64,000 nt of DNA from Boesenbergia rotunda (GCA_024364735.1 JAGFNQ010000864.1:78608-142607), one strand, 5' to 3'. Shown: positions 43,851 through 55,484, counted from the first letter of the stretch. The notes: a model not told the origin generated them from the letters alone. Numbers and translations are program-made.

Positions 43851-46475
43851 GCTTAGTCGTTGAAACATGTTTAGCGGTGCTATCTACCAATACCTGGTGC
43901 ATAGATACGGGAGTCACTGATCATGTTTGCAACTCTTTACATGAGTTCCAGGAAACCCGACGACTAGCTGATGCGGAAGAGATTACTGTCTACATAGGAT
44001 AGGCTACGGAGATAACTATTGCAGTGGGAGTTATTTATTTGTCTATTATATAGGATAATAAAGTCTTGGTTTTAAAAAGATTGCTTTTATGTACCTAATT
44101 TTTGGAAAGAACTTTTGTTCAGTTTCTGAAATAATAGATATTCTATTGCTTTTATTATGAAAAGTGGAATATAAAGATTATCTATTTAGGAATATGGATA
44201 AGCAATTTGTGCATTTTAGAACCAAAATCTCCCATGATGCAATTAGAAGTTAAAAGCCCATCATCTAACCAAAATAAGAGAAAACGTTCCTTCTGAGATG
44301 AATCAAACATATCTTTGGCATCTAAGGCTTGGTCTTATTAACCTTAGTAGGATTCAAAGGTTGATTGCCGAAGGGCCCTTGGGTTCATTGGTGGTGGAAG
44401 ACTTCCTAACCTTTGAATCTTGCTTGGAAGGTAAGATGACCAAGAGACTTTTCAAGGTCGTGGGGTATAGAGCCAAAGATGTGTTAGAGTTGGTTCATTC
44501 TGATTTGTGTAGGTCCTAAGTCTATCCAGGATAGAGGTAGCCTTGAATACTTCGTCTATTTTATGGACAATTATTCAAAGAATAAATACATATACTTGAT
44601 GCACCACAAGTCTGAATCTTTGATTAGTTCAACGAATTCAAGACTGATGTGGAGAAGTATTAAGGTAAAAGTATCTAGACATTATGATTGGATCGTGGTA
44701 GCAAGTACCTCTTGGGAAAATTTAGGACTTACATATCTGAAGATTGGGATACAATCTCAATTGTATGCACTCGGTGTACCCCAACAGAATGGTGCGGAAG
44801 AGTGAAGGAAAAGGTCACTTATGGTGATGGTTAGGACAATGATGAGCTGCTCTGAGTTGCCAGATTCATTCTGGGAATAGGCTTTGGAAACGGCAGCGTA
44901 CATACTTGATATCATCTAGGTCTGTACCTTCTACTCCCATAGATGTGTGGACTGGGCGAAAGCCTAGTCTAAGACATATTCGGATTTGGGGTAGTTCAGC
45001 TCATGTGCTGAAGGGAGATACTGATAAGTTGGAATCTCGTGCAGAAGTACGCTTGTTCGTAGGCTATCCTAGGGGAACGAAAGGTAGTTCTATAGTTCTA
45101 AGGATCAGAGGGCCTTCGTTGGCACGAATGCCTGATTGTTAGAGGAGGACTATGTGATGAACCATAAGCCCATGAGTAGAATTATTTTTGAAAGGGGGCA
45201 CTCTGACCTTAATACCAACTGTACAAGAAGATATACCACAAGTCACTGCACCGCGTGTCACAGAAGATACACAGGTGGTACCTCGTGGTAGTGGGAGGGT
45301 TGTTAGTCAACCTAAAGGATTCATGATCTTAGGAGAGTCTTTGAACTTGGTCCCTGGTGACCATGAATCAAGATCCCTAGTCCTATGACGAGGAACATCC
45401 GCTTTGAAGAGATAATCCAATCATATGGATTTGTTCAAAGGACGGATGAGATTTGTGTATGTAAGAAATGTGACGGAAACGTAGTGGTATTCTTATGCGT
45501 AGATAATATTTTGTTGGTTGACAATAATGACAAAGTATTATCAGACGTAAGGGTATGGTTGTTCAAACAGTTGATATGAAGAATTTAGGAGAAGCAGGAC
45601 ACATCCTTGGGGATCAAAGTTCTAAGGGATCACCAGAGAAGGATGTTGTGCTTATCCCAAGCTTCATAGAAAGACACTGTCCTAGCTCGTTTTAGCTCCA
45701 AGAAAAGTTTTGTACTTTTCAGTCATGGAGCTACTCTATCTAAGGAGATGTGTTCTATAACATCTAAGGAGATAGAGGAGGTGAAGGCGGTTCCTTATGC
45801 ATCGGCTGAAGGACGCCTCATGTATGGTAAAAATGAGACCGGATGTCTGCTTTGCCGTGGGCATGATTAGCAGATATCAGAGTAACCCAGGTCAAGGAAA
45901 TTGGATTGCGGTAAAAGTATATATTAGTGCCTGAGAAGGACTAAGGATTATAAGCTGGTTTACCGGGCAGACCAATTCCCTATAGGTTATACGGATACAG
46001 ACTTCCAATCAGATAGGGGCAAATATAAGTATTGCTCAGGGTTTTATGTTTACTTTAGGAGGTAGAACCATAGTTTGGAGGAGTGTCACACAGCGGTTGC
46101 GTGGCGGACTCCACCTTGGAAGCTGAGTATATGGTAACCTCTGAGGCGGCCAAGAAAGTTATATGGTTTAGGAACTTCAAGATGAACTTAGATGTGATTC
46201 TTGGTTTGTCCAGAGCTATCACAATTTGTTGTGATAACAATGGTGCAGTTGCAAACTCGAAGGAACCACGTGCTCATAAGACGAGTAAACACATAGAGCG
46301 TAAGTACCATCCAGGAGAGGAAAAACCGTTGTTGCCTAGATTACATCAGAGGACAACCTAGGAAGATCTTTTCACTGAGGCCTTGATAGCGAAAGCTTTT
46401 AGGCATATGGAGGATCAGGGAGTCAGATGTATGACATTTTAAGGACAGCAATGTCTTTGAGTATAAGTGGGAGAT
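43851..46475 (+). pseudogene. Cop-E protease-integrase-RT-RNase H pseudogene
   Basis: Protease: WCIDTGVTDHVCNS (43895 on; Ala after D-T-G is Val). Integrase: the zinc region at 44298 (YLWHLRLGLINLSRI...FESCLEGKM, with His of GHI changed to Leu), YSKNKYIYLMHHKSES, then QNGAEE at about 44780 and a decayed core to 44900. The C-terminal part VWTGRKPSLRHIRIWGSSAHV lies at 44940-45000. The RT start (TRNIRFEE) is at about 45388, and the Asp box reads FLCVDNILLVDNN, so YVDD is lost. RNase H at 46083-46361 retains STLEAEYM, CCDNNGAVA and SKHIERKYH. The polypurine tract agtgggagat lies at 46466-46475. Many frameshifts and stops. Confidence 0.82.
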
Positions 46476-48202
46476 TGTTAGGATGTATACTAAAAGTCTT
46501 GCCTTTTCTGTATGGATATCCACATTTTGAAAGAGAATCACAACAACACTGATGCATGTTTATATTAGTATATGCATAATAGTCTGATACTTTGCATTGT
46601 ATATAACATGGTGTGTGGTGACACACAGAAGATCATGTTATCAGTCTCTTGCATTGTATAAGTAGAGGCTCACAACCGAGATGGAGTTGGACAAACCATC
46701 GGGATGATTGTAGTGTAATTAGGTGTGGTTTGTCTTAACCATAGAATTACAGTAGTGTGCTTTGTGTGCATTGAGCAGGACCAAAATAGAGGCGATCCAA
46801 TTTGTACTGACTTTATAATTGGATCGGACCTCGATTTATTATGGAGTACAATCTCTAAATTCCGATATAATAACGGGCACGTATATTTAGTATTTTATTT
46901 CTTTAATTTACCAATGAGCGAGATTTATTTTATTAAATTGATAAACCTGGTAAGTAGGAAATAATATTATGTACATGGTGTGCCGTTGATTATTGACGAA
47001 ATCCGTGTCTTGGTAAGTCGGAATGATGATGCCCCTTTGATGAGCTTATAAGGTTCATCATGTTAAACTCTGCAGGTGGATTTGATCCAACATGATGATA
47101 AAGATAAGTGGTACTAGTCAAGGAATTAGAGGTTGATTAATTAATATTATTAGTAATTTAAATTAATCTATGGACATTCGATATCTTAAACACGGGGAGA
47201 TGGATGTACTTATAATAAGTGGAGCGCATATGAAAATATGGGGGTTGGTGAGGTAATTTAATGGAGATCCTTTAGTAGAATGGATCTTCATTAATGGATC
47301 CCCTTTTTGTTGCTTTGTTTATACTTTGTGGCATGAAACCAAGGATCCGATTTGAACACAAGAAATCCTTAAGTTTCTCCTCTCCTCTCTCTCTCCCTCT
47401 CTCGGCGCCGACTGCAATTTTTCTCCAAAGGAGAAAACTTCTCCAAGGGAGAAAACTTTTCCAAGAACGCAACCTTCAGATTAGCTGACAACAGAAATTA
47501 TGTTGGATAGAAGGTTGCTCACGCATCTTGGGCAGAAGCTGAATTCGGAGGAGAAGGAAGGTTGCTCACGTAGCCTTCACGCAGCCTTCGGTGGAGAAGG
47601 AAGGTTGCTCGTGCAGCCTTCGGTGGAGGGCAAGACGCAACCTTGGGTGGAGAGCAAGAGAAAACTTGGAGAATTGCTCTCGTAATTTCTGCTCAGGTGA
47701 TTAATTGCACATTCAATTTCTGCTCAGGAGCACTATGTGAGCAGTTTAATTGCTCACGCAATTTCTGCTCCAAAGAAGATGACGCGCCGAAGGTGGAGGA
47801 AGGGAGTAGTAGGGTTTGTGTTTGAATTTTCTTCTTCCTTGGAGTGGCCGGCGGTGACCCTTTGGTTAGGGCTTGGTTGACGCAAGGAGAAGGAATCGAC
47901 TTGGTGACCACGGTTCGCCCACATGACGTCCAAGAGGGGAGGGTCATACAGTAGAAGATCGTAAGGTAAAGAGAGGTATATTTCTCTTTTGGCTCCTACT
48001 TTAAGTTCTATCATTTTATGTGGCATGTCAATTAATTATCATAATTGATTAATTGGTTAATTAATGTTTGATAATTAATTATTGGACCCCGATAATAAAT
48101 AAAAAATCGGCGATCCACTCGTCGTCTTTTCCGCGGTCGATCGGTTAAGCGAATTATAAGGCTCGATCTTTGAGATTGGCTAAGTTGTAATTCAAATCGA
48201 TT
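46476..48202 (+). repeat. Cop-E 3' LTR, first segment
   Basis: Starts TGTTAGGATGTATACTAAAAG after the polypurine tract. It follows the 5' LTR with substitutions, differs in the number and order of leader minisatellite units (47500-47780), and lacks part of the U3 near 47300. It stops at the att target site of CACTA-B. Confidence 0.9.
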
Positions 48203-48214
48203 CACTACAAAAAA

Positions 48215-48830
48215 ACAATTTTTTAGGGACGAAAGTTAGCAACGAATATTTTTTGTTGCAGATTTGCGACAAAATTTGCAACGAAAAAAATATTCGTCCC
48301 AAATTAGCAACAAATTTAGCAACAAAAAATCTTTGTCGCAATTTAGCGTCAAAAACATTTTCGTTGCAATATTTGTTGCAATTTGGCAACAAATTTCGCG
48401 ACGAATGATATATTCATTGCAGATTTGCAACGAACCCATTATCGTCGCAAAAAAGCAACGAATTTAGCAACAAATATTTTTCGTTGGACATTTGCAACGA
48501 ATTAATTCGTCGCAATATTGCAACGAAAAATATTTGTTGCAAATCTCCAACGAATTTTGCAACGAAAAATATTTGTTGCAAATCTCCAACGAATTTTGCA
48601 ACGAAAAATATTTTATTGTTCGTTGCGAATTTGGGATGAAATTTGCAACGAAATTTTAAAGGTCCTGTATTTTTTTTTAAAAAATATTTAATTTTTGCAA
48701 CGAATTTAATTTTCGTTGCAGATTTACAATCAAATCTGCAACGAAAATTTTCGTTGCAGATCTGCAACGAAATCTGTTCGTTGCAGATTTGCAACAAAAA
48801 CTGTTCGTTGCAGAATGTGATTTTTTTAAA
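48215..48830. repeat. CACTA-B left subterminal repeat array
   Basis: Dozens of half-sites of TTCGTTGCA and TGCAACGAA in both orientations, often paired as gttgcagatttgcaacgaa so that each pair is nearly palindromic. Half-sites recur between the following 510-bp units. Inferred to be binding sites for a TNPA-like protein of an unseen autonomous partner. Confidence 0.85.
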
Positions 48831-48839
48831 ATATAAGAA

Positions 48840-51060
48840 AAACTAATTAAATATCGTAGAAGGCCCTACGGAGGTCGGATCGAGATGAAACAAGTTTCTA
48901 TGAGTCCGTATCGATGTCCCGATCGAACTAGCGGCCTCAAACAAAATTTTTACTGAATAAATTATTTTTCATATTTAAAATTATAGGTAGGTCAAAAAGT
49001 TAGAAAAAAAGATTAAGGTTATAAGTATAAGATTGTTTCATATTAAGAAATTTGATATTCAGTGAATCTCTATCAAAAATCGCATTCGAAGTCATCAACG
49101 TGATCATGAGATCGTCACGGTCCCATAAGAACTTGTTTCTTTGAAATCTGAGGTTTGTAGGGCGATATACGAATTTTTGAAGGTCCTCTATTTTAAAAAA
49201 AATCAGAATTTTGCAACGAAATTTTTTTGTTGCAGATTTGCAACGAATAGGGTTATTTGTTGCAGATCTGCAACGAATGATAAATTCGTTGCTAATCAGC
49301 AACGAAAATCAAATTCGTTGCAGATTTTTAAAAAAAAACATGCAAGACTTATAAAAATCGTAGAAGGCCTTACGGAGGTCGGATCGAGACGAAACGAGTT
49401 TCTATGAGTCCGTATCGACTTCCCGATCAAACTAGCGGCCTCAAACAAAAATTTTACTAAATAAATTATATTTCATATTTAAAAATATAGGTAGGTCAAG
49501 AAGTTAGAAAAAAGATTAAGGTTAGAAGTATAAGATTGTTTCATATTAGGAAATTTGATATTCAGTGAATCTCTATCAAAAATCGCATTCGAGGTCGTCA
49601 ACTTGATCATGAGATCATCACGGTCCCATAGGAACTTGTTTTTTTGAAATCCGAGGTTTGTAGGGCGATCTATGAATTTTTGAAAGTCCTCTATTTTTAA
49701 AAAAAAAAAATCAGAATTTTGCAACGAAATTTTTTCGTTGCAGATTTGCAACGAATGGAGTTATTTGTTGCAAATTTGTAACAAAATCTGCAACGAATCC
49801 TAAATTCGTTGCTAATCAGCAACGAAAAACAGATTCGTTGCAGATTTTTTTATTTTTTCTAGACTTATAAAATATCATAGAAGGCCCTACGGAGGTCAGA
49901 TCGAGACAAAACGAGTTTCTATGTTTCCGTATCGACTTCCCAATCTAACTAGTGGCCTCAAATAAAAATTTTACTAAATAAATTATTTTTCATATTTAAA
50001 ATTATAGGTAGGTCAAGAAGTTAGAAAAAAAATTAAGGTTAGAAGTATAAGATTGTTTCATATTAGGAAATTTGATATTCACTGAATCTCTATCAAAAAT
50101 GGCATTCGAGGTCGTCAACGTGATCATGAGATCGTCACGGTCTCATAGGAACTTGTTTTTTTTGAAATTCGAGATTCGTATGACGATCTACGAATTTTTG
50201 AAGGTTCTCTTTTAAAAAAAAAATAGAATTTTGCAACAAAATTTTTTGGTTGCAGATTTGCAACGAATAGGGTTATTTGTTGCAGATTTGCAACGAAATC
50301 TGCAACGAATCCTAAATTCGTTGCTAATCAGCAACGAAAAACAGATTCGTTGCAGATTTTTTTATTTTTGCTCGACTTATAAAATATCGTAGAAGGCCCT
50401 ACGGAGGTCGGATCGAGACGAAACGCATTTCTATATGTCCGTATCGACTTCTCGATCGAACTAGCGGCCTCAAACAAAAATTTTACTGAATAAATTATTT
50501 TTCATATTTAAAATTATAGGTAAGTCAAGAAGTTAGAAAAAAAGATTAAGGTTAGAAGTATAAGATTGTTTCATATTAGGAAATTTGATATTTAGTGAAT
50601 CTCTATCAAAAATTGCATTTGAGGTCGTCAACATGATCATGAGATCGTCACGGTCCCATAGGAACTTTTTTTTTTGAAATCCGAGGTTCGTAGGGCGATC
50701 TACGAATTTTTGAAGATCCTCTATTTAAGAAAAAAGAATTTTGCAACGATTTTTTTTCGTTGCAGATTTGCAACGAATATATATATTGGTTGCAGATTTG
50801 CAACGAAATCTGCAACGAATTATTTTCTTAATTTTTTTTAAAAAATAATATTATTTTCATAATTTAAAAGTATAATAGCGTTTCATATTACAAAATATGA
50901 TAGTTACCGTATTTTTGTCAAAAATCATATTCGAGGCTGTCAACGTGATCATGAGATCGTCATGGTCCTATAGGAATTTGTTTTGTCAAAATCCGAGGTC
51001 CTTAGGGAGATCCAGGAATTTTTAATAGCTTCTATTCTTAAATAAAAAAATTCTGGGGTT
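48840..51060 (+). repeat. Tandem array of about 510-bp units in CACTA-B
   Basis: The marker atcgtagaaggcc starts near 48853, 49358, 49873 and 50386, spacings of about 505, 515 and 513 bp. A fifth, partial unit spans about 50830-51060. Each unit runs ...ggaggtcggatcgaga, then an AT-rich middle, then ...catgagatcgtcacggtc, and closes with TTCGTTGCA half-sites. Reading frames in this stretch repeat with the unit and show no domain. Confidence 0.88.
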
Positions 51061-51224
51061 TACAACAAATTTTTTTGTTGCAGATTTGCAACGAAATTTG
51101 GTGGTTCGTTGCAAAATATGTAATATTTGCGACGAAAGATTTTCGTTGCGGATTTGGGGAAATTTGCAATGAAATGTTTTCGTTGCAAATTTTCAATTAT
51201 TACCGCCCTTTTTTTGCCCTAGAT

Positions 51225-51945
51225 CGGGAATTCGATTTCAGCTCTCATCCTCGCGGGCGAAAAGTTTCTTACTCGCGCGCACCTCACTCCCACCTCACTC
51301 CGGCGCACCTCACTCCCACCTCACTCCGGCGATTTTCTTCCTCACGCGCACCTCACTCCGGCGATTTTCTTCCTCACGCGCACCTCACTCCGGCGATTTT
51401 CTCATCGTTCCGGCAACTCGGTAGGTTTTCCTCTTCTCTTTTTCTTCCCTTTCCCTTTCTTCTCCTTCTTCTCGCAGGTGGCTGTCCTTCTCGCCAGAGC
51501 TGTTCTTGAAGACTCCTTTTCTCGCCGGTGGCCTGGCCGCAGGCAGCCACGGCCGGATCGGCTTGGCCGCAGGCTGCCACGGCCGGATCGGCCTGGCCGC
51601 AGGCAGCCATCTGCTTCTCCTTCTTCTCGCCGGTGGCTGTCCTCGCCGGATCTGCTTTGCCACGGCCGGATCGACCACCATTTCTCCACTCCTTCTCACG
51701 CGCAATCTCCCTCACCGGCGATTTTCTCCTCTCCTTCTTCTCACGCACGACGAATCCCTCACTCCGACGATTTTCTCCTCGTTCCGGCAACTTGGTAAGT
51801 TTTCTTCCTCTCATTTTCTTCCCTTTACCGTTCTTCTCCTTCTTCTCGCCGGATCTTCTTACCGGCAACTCGGTGGACCTCCTTCTCGCCGGATCTTCTT
51901 TGCCACGCCCGGATCGGCCGCAGCCAGCCATCACCCAGGTAAACA
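51225..51945 (+). other. GC-rich duplicated leader of the captured gene in CACTA-B
   Basis: Repeated cctcactccggcgattttct units (51290-51410), a cggccggatcgg-type repeat (51540-51680), and a second copy of the tccggcaact.ggtargttttc to ttcttctcgccgg block (first 51400-51480, second 51775-51850). Donor-like sites lie at about 51422 (CTCGGTAGGT), 51792 (TTGGTAAGT) and 51939 (CAGGTAAAC). It could be promoter, 5' UTR or first exon for the downstream exons. The frames on both strands here are low-complexity. No recognisable start of HMG-CoA synthase. Confidence 0.55.
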
Positions 51946-52016
51946 TAGACTTGGTTGACTGTTAACTTTTTCCATCTTCATACGAATCTTCTAAGTGACT
52001 CATTTGATTTTGTTAG

Positions 52017-54300
52017 GTTTGAAAAATTTGAAGGCAAACCGTTTGCAATCTCTGATTCAGATTATTTTGTTTTCCATTCTCCCTATAACAAGGTATATCT
52101 GATATATTTCATAATTTATTGTTTCTTTTTGTCTTCAAATTTTAAACTGTTCGATATCTTTTTATTGTTTCACAACAGCTAGTACAGAAAGCTTTTGCTC
52201 GTCTCTACTTTAATGACTTCCTGAGGAATACAAGGTTATTTCTTGTCAACTTTCCTTATCCTGTTTTGTCTTGACCTTTCTTAGGGAAAAGTACTCCTTA
52301 ATTTCTTTAGAAATACATTATCTTTCTTTAAAGATTAGAATTTTTTTATTTGAGTTTTCTTGCTTCTGGCTTGTTATCTTTAATGCCTGCTCAAGAAATA
52401 CTCACTGGAACTTGTTATATCCTTTTTCCATTAGTTTATTTACATGCTAATTATAGGTTCCCAATACTGATATCACATAATAGATGACGCTTAATGGTAT
52501 TTGGAATTTATCCTTTCTCTGGTCAGTTTCAGCCTTCTGTGCTTGAAAGAACACTATTAGGTCATTTATCCAATCAAAAGAATCAAAACAATAGACTTCG
52601 TAGCTCGTTCTTTCATGATTTCCAATTAAATTTTTGGATGGTAAGCACAGAATATGCGTGAAATTGAGGACTATCTCATCTTTAAACACTGTTTAATGTT
52701 TTTCATGCTAACCATCTGATCGGTAACATTGTATAGAAATTGTATTGTCGGTTCATACAGTAACCCTTATGTTGGCTATCAATTAGTACCTGTCTACAAA
52801 TGTTTATGATGATCTATAACACAATTAATTGAAATGCATGGTACTGGCTTTTTGCCTGTTCATTCACAACTGTAACTTCCAGATCCATCTTATCTTGTTT
52901 CAAATCTACTCTCTCATTCAGTTGTATAATTAAAAGAGTTCCTTCCACCTTGTCAGTTGAGTTGCAGTTTAATGCTTTTATATGTATTTTGTCTTGAGGT
53001 CACAATCTCCTCAGGGTTAGCTACAAACTATTTGGGTTATTTATTGTGAGACCCAACGATATTCAACTCTAGGAACTAAGCTTCTCAAAATCAGTAATAG
53101 CGTCAACAATATATATGGTAGTTTAATGTGCCCTGATGAGGATCTGCACCAAGTGGCTGATTGGGCTTGCTACGGATTGAACTCAAAGGTAAAACCACAA
53201 TAGGCTATAGATAAAGCTCTGTTGTTCCAATTCTCATTGGAATGAAATGGAGCAATTTGAGACCATCCGGCACTAATCTATTTTTGCTGAAATTTCTTTG
53301 TTCATAACTAGAATCCTGTCTAAATCTTTGAATTTAGAATCTCATTGAAAATAGATCATTACGAGCTGAAAATATTCACTACTAACTAATTATAAGACAT
53401 CCATAAATAATAATTATAGCAATTTTTTCCTCTTCCATGATGATGATTAAACTCTGTTTTCTCGTTGTGGTTAGTGTTGTTGTGAAGGATGCGAAAGAGA
53501 AGCTCGAGCCTTTTACAAAATTGAGTGATGATGAAAGTTATGTAAGTCGTGATCTTGAAAAGGTAATTATTTTGTTTGTTTAGTCTGATGAAAATTTAGA
53601 TTTATAATCCTATTAGCTCATTTCATTCTTAAAACTGTTCAGGCTTCACAGCAAGTTGCCAAACCTCTATATGATGCAAAAGTTCAACCCTCTACTTTGT
53701 TGCCAAAACAACTCGGAAATATGCACACTGCATCACTTTATGCTGCATTTGCATCTGTCATCCACAACAAACATAAAACTCTGGTAACATAATTTCTTTT
53801 ATTGCCATATTTTCAAGAACTAAAATAAATGGTGTTAATTTAGTTTTCTATATTTGTGTAGGTTGGCCAGCGGATTGTTATGTTCTCATATGGAAGTGGC
53901 CTTACCTCAACTATGTTTTCTTTCAAACTTCAGAATGGGCAACATCCATTTAGCCTGTCAAACATTGCTTCCATTCTTAATGTATCAGAAAAGCTTGAAA
54001 GACATGTGGTATGCAACCTCGATGAAGGAAACTAGTTAATTCTTCTTACTACTAGTTCAAAGTTTCTATATGTTCTACTTGCTTCTTTAGGTTACACCTG
54101 AAAAGTTTGTGGAGACATTGAAGTTGATGGAACACAGATACAGAGGCAAGGACTTCAAAACAAGCAGAGGCACAAGCTTCCTGACACCTGGAACCTTCTA
54201 CCTCGTGAATCTTGACTCCATGTACTGTCGATATTATGCAAGGAAGGATGTAGAGGAAGCTACACATGGGGAAAATGATTCTTTAGCCAATGGTCACTGA
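52017..54300 (+). pseudogene. HMGS: Captured 3-hydroxy-3-methylglutaryl-CoA synthase, C-terminal six exons
   Basis: Exons at 52017-52092, 52179-52234, 53475-53562, 53643-53783, 53862-54008 and 54091-54300 have GT-AG introns and join in phase to 238 residues plus TGA, with no stop. HMG-CoA synthase condenses acetyl-CoA with acetoacetyl-CoA in the cytosolic mevalonate pathway. Recognised from YFVFHSPYNK (catalytic His), LVQKAFARLYFNDF, AKEKLEPF, DDESYVSRDLEK, LYDAKVQPSTLLPKQLGNM (Asn of the active site), MFSYGSGLTSTMFSFKL (Ser) and VTPEKFVETLKLMEHRY. The usual GNMYTAS reads GNMHTAS. The N-terminal half with catalytic Glu and Cys is absent, so it cannot be an active synthase alone. The second intron is long (1.24 kb). 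A fragment captured by CACTA-B is the best reading; it could still be transcribed as a chimera from the leader at 51225-51945. Confidence 0.92.
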
Positions 54301-54610
54301 TGATGTCCCTCCTGAATAGGGAAGCTGGTAATGAACCTGGTGATGGTGTTGCTGAATAATTTTTTTAGTGTTGATGTATCCTTGGAACTTAGCACTCTAA
54401 TAAATGGATTTGGTCTATGAAGTAGCAAGTGATTTATTTGAGCTACCTTCCTACAGTGATTAGAGAACTTTCTCTTGGATATGTAGCTATGCAATTAAGA
54501 AAGCATCATTTATATTAACCGATTAGATTCTTGGTTGGCCGTTGGATTTTTGTCTTCATGCATGGAAAATACAAGGTATAAACTAGGATTAGCCATTCTA
54601 GTTGATTATT
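54301..54610 (+). other. Downstream flank of the captured HMG-CoA synthase exons
   Basis: Non-coding, AT-rich, without subterminal half-sites, so it is probably the captured 3' UTR and flank of the host gene. The right subterminal array begins near 54630. Confidence 0.55.
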
Positions 54611-54629
54611 TTTTTTTAAATAATTTTTA

Positions 54630-55331
54630 AAAATTGCGACGAATTTTGCAACAAAAAAATTTTGTTGCAAACTTATCGTAAATTTGTGATAAAAATATAT
54701 TTGTTGCAGAATTCGTTGCAAATTTGTAACGAATAAAATTCGTTGCAGAATTCGTTGGAAATCTGCAACAAATTTATTCGTTGCAGATTTGCGACAAAAA
54801 TTGATCGTTGCAGAATTCGTGGCAGATTTGCAACGAATGAATTTGTCGCGGAATTCGTTGCAGATTCATATTAAATTTGTAGATTTGTAATGAAAAAATT
54901 TAACTATATTTGTTGCAAATCTGTGACGAAAATAAATTTGTCTCAAATTTCGTTGCAGATTAGCAACGAATTTAATTTGTTGCAAATTTGCAACGAAAGT
55001 TTTTCGTTGCAAATTGGCAACGAAGAAAATTCGTTGCAGATTTCGTTGCAGATTGGCAACGAATTTTATTTGTCGCTGATCTGCAACGAATTATTTTTGT
55101 CGCAAATTTCGTTGCAGATTAGCAACGAATTATTTTTGTCGCAAATTTGCAACGAAATTTATTTGTCGCAAAATTCGTTGCAGATTTGTAACAAATTTTT
55201 TATAGTTCGACCCCAAATTTGGCGACGAGAATTTAGCAACGAAAATATTTTCGTTGCTAAATTCGTCGCCAAATTATTTTGCAACGAATTTTGAAAAAAA
55301 ATTCGTTGCAAATTTTGTTGCAAAATCCGAA
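54630..55331. repeat. CACTA-B right subterminal repeat array
   Basis: Same TTCGTTGCA/TGCAACGAA motif as the left end, at close spacing (for example gttgcagatttgcgac, gttgcagattggcaacgaa). The AT-rich frame at 54890-55294 is a translation of the repeats. Confidence 0.85.
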
Positions 55332-55344
55332 TTTTTTTGTAGTG

Positions 55345-55479
55345 ATTGATACGATGACGAGATGGTCGTTTGGGAGACAGGTCTTCATTTAAATTAATTT
55401 TTAATCCGTAGACATGGAGAAGTCTCTCAAGGATGACCAGGTATTCGCTTAGGAAACCCGCCAAATTATACCCCCAACA
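55345..55479 (+). repeat. Cop-E 3' LTR, second segment
   Basis: Begins with the second att copy (55345-55347) and continues gatacgatgacgagatggtc, exactly the sequence that follows atcgatt in the uninterrupted 5' LTR near 41850. Ends CCCCCAACA. Confidence 0.9.
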
Positions 55480-55484
55480 GTAGC

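Larger units (their letters stand above)
48203..55344 (+). mobile_element. CACTA-B: Pack-type non-autonomous CACTA transposon carrying HMG-CoA synthase exons (7142 bp)
   Basis: Termini CACTACAAAAAAA (48203) and TTTTTTTGTAGTG (55344), a 13-bp terminal inverted repeat, flanked by the 3-bp duplication att. The sister LTR of Cop-E shows the empty site atcgattgatacg. Long subterminal arrays of a TTCGTTGCA/TGCAACGAA motif fill both ends. Between them lie a tandem array of about 510-bp units, a GC-rich duplicated leader, and the HMG-CoA synthase exons. No transposase or TNPA-like gene is present, so it needs a partner. Its terminal and subterminal sequences differ from those of CACTA-A. Confidence 0.93.
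40067..55479 (+). mobile_element. Cop-E: full-length, decayed Ty1/copia element containing CACTA-B
   Basis: Flanked by the perfect 5-bp target duplication gtagc (40062-40066 and 55480-55484). 5' LTR 40067-41979, PBS, interior, polypurine tract, and 3' LTR 46476-55479 interrupted by CACTA-B at 48203-55344. Without CACTA-B the 3' LTR is about 1.86 kb, close to the 1913-bp 5' LTR. The interior is 4.5 kb, the normal copia length, with all protein regions recognisable but shifted. Confidence 0.93.

Noticed and set aside
48192..51000. Repeated short frames such as those at 48414-48797 and 49479-49751, with CNE-type repeats
   Set aside because: They are translations of TTCGTTGCA half-sites and of the 510-bp unit; the apparent peptide repeats reflect DNA repeats.
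48203..51060. Possible CRISPR array because of short repeats with spacers
   Set aside because: Repeat half-sites occur in both orientations with AT-rich irregular gaps, no cas genes, plant transposon context.
51374..51965. Several overlapping 95-190 codon frames on both strands in the GC-rich leader of CACTA-B
   Set aside because: They are translations of a repeated cggccggatcgg/ttcttctcgccgg sequence, low in complexity, overlapping on both strands, with no domain.
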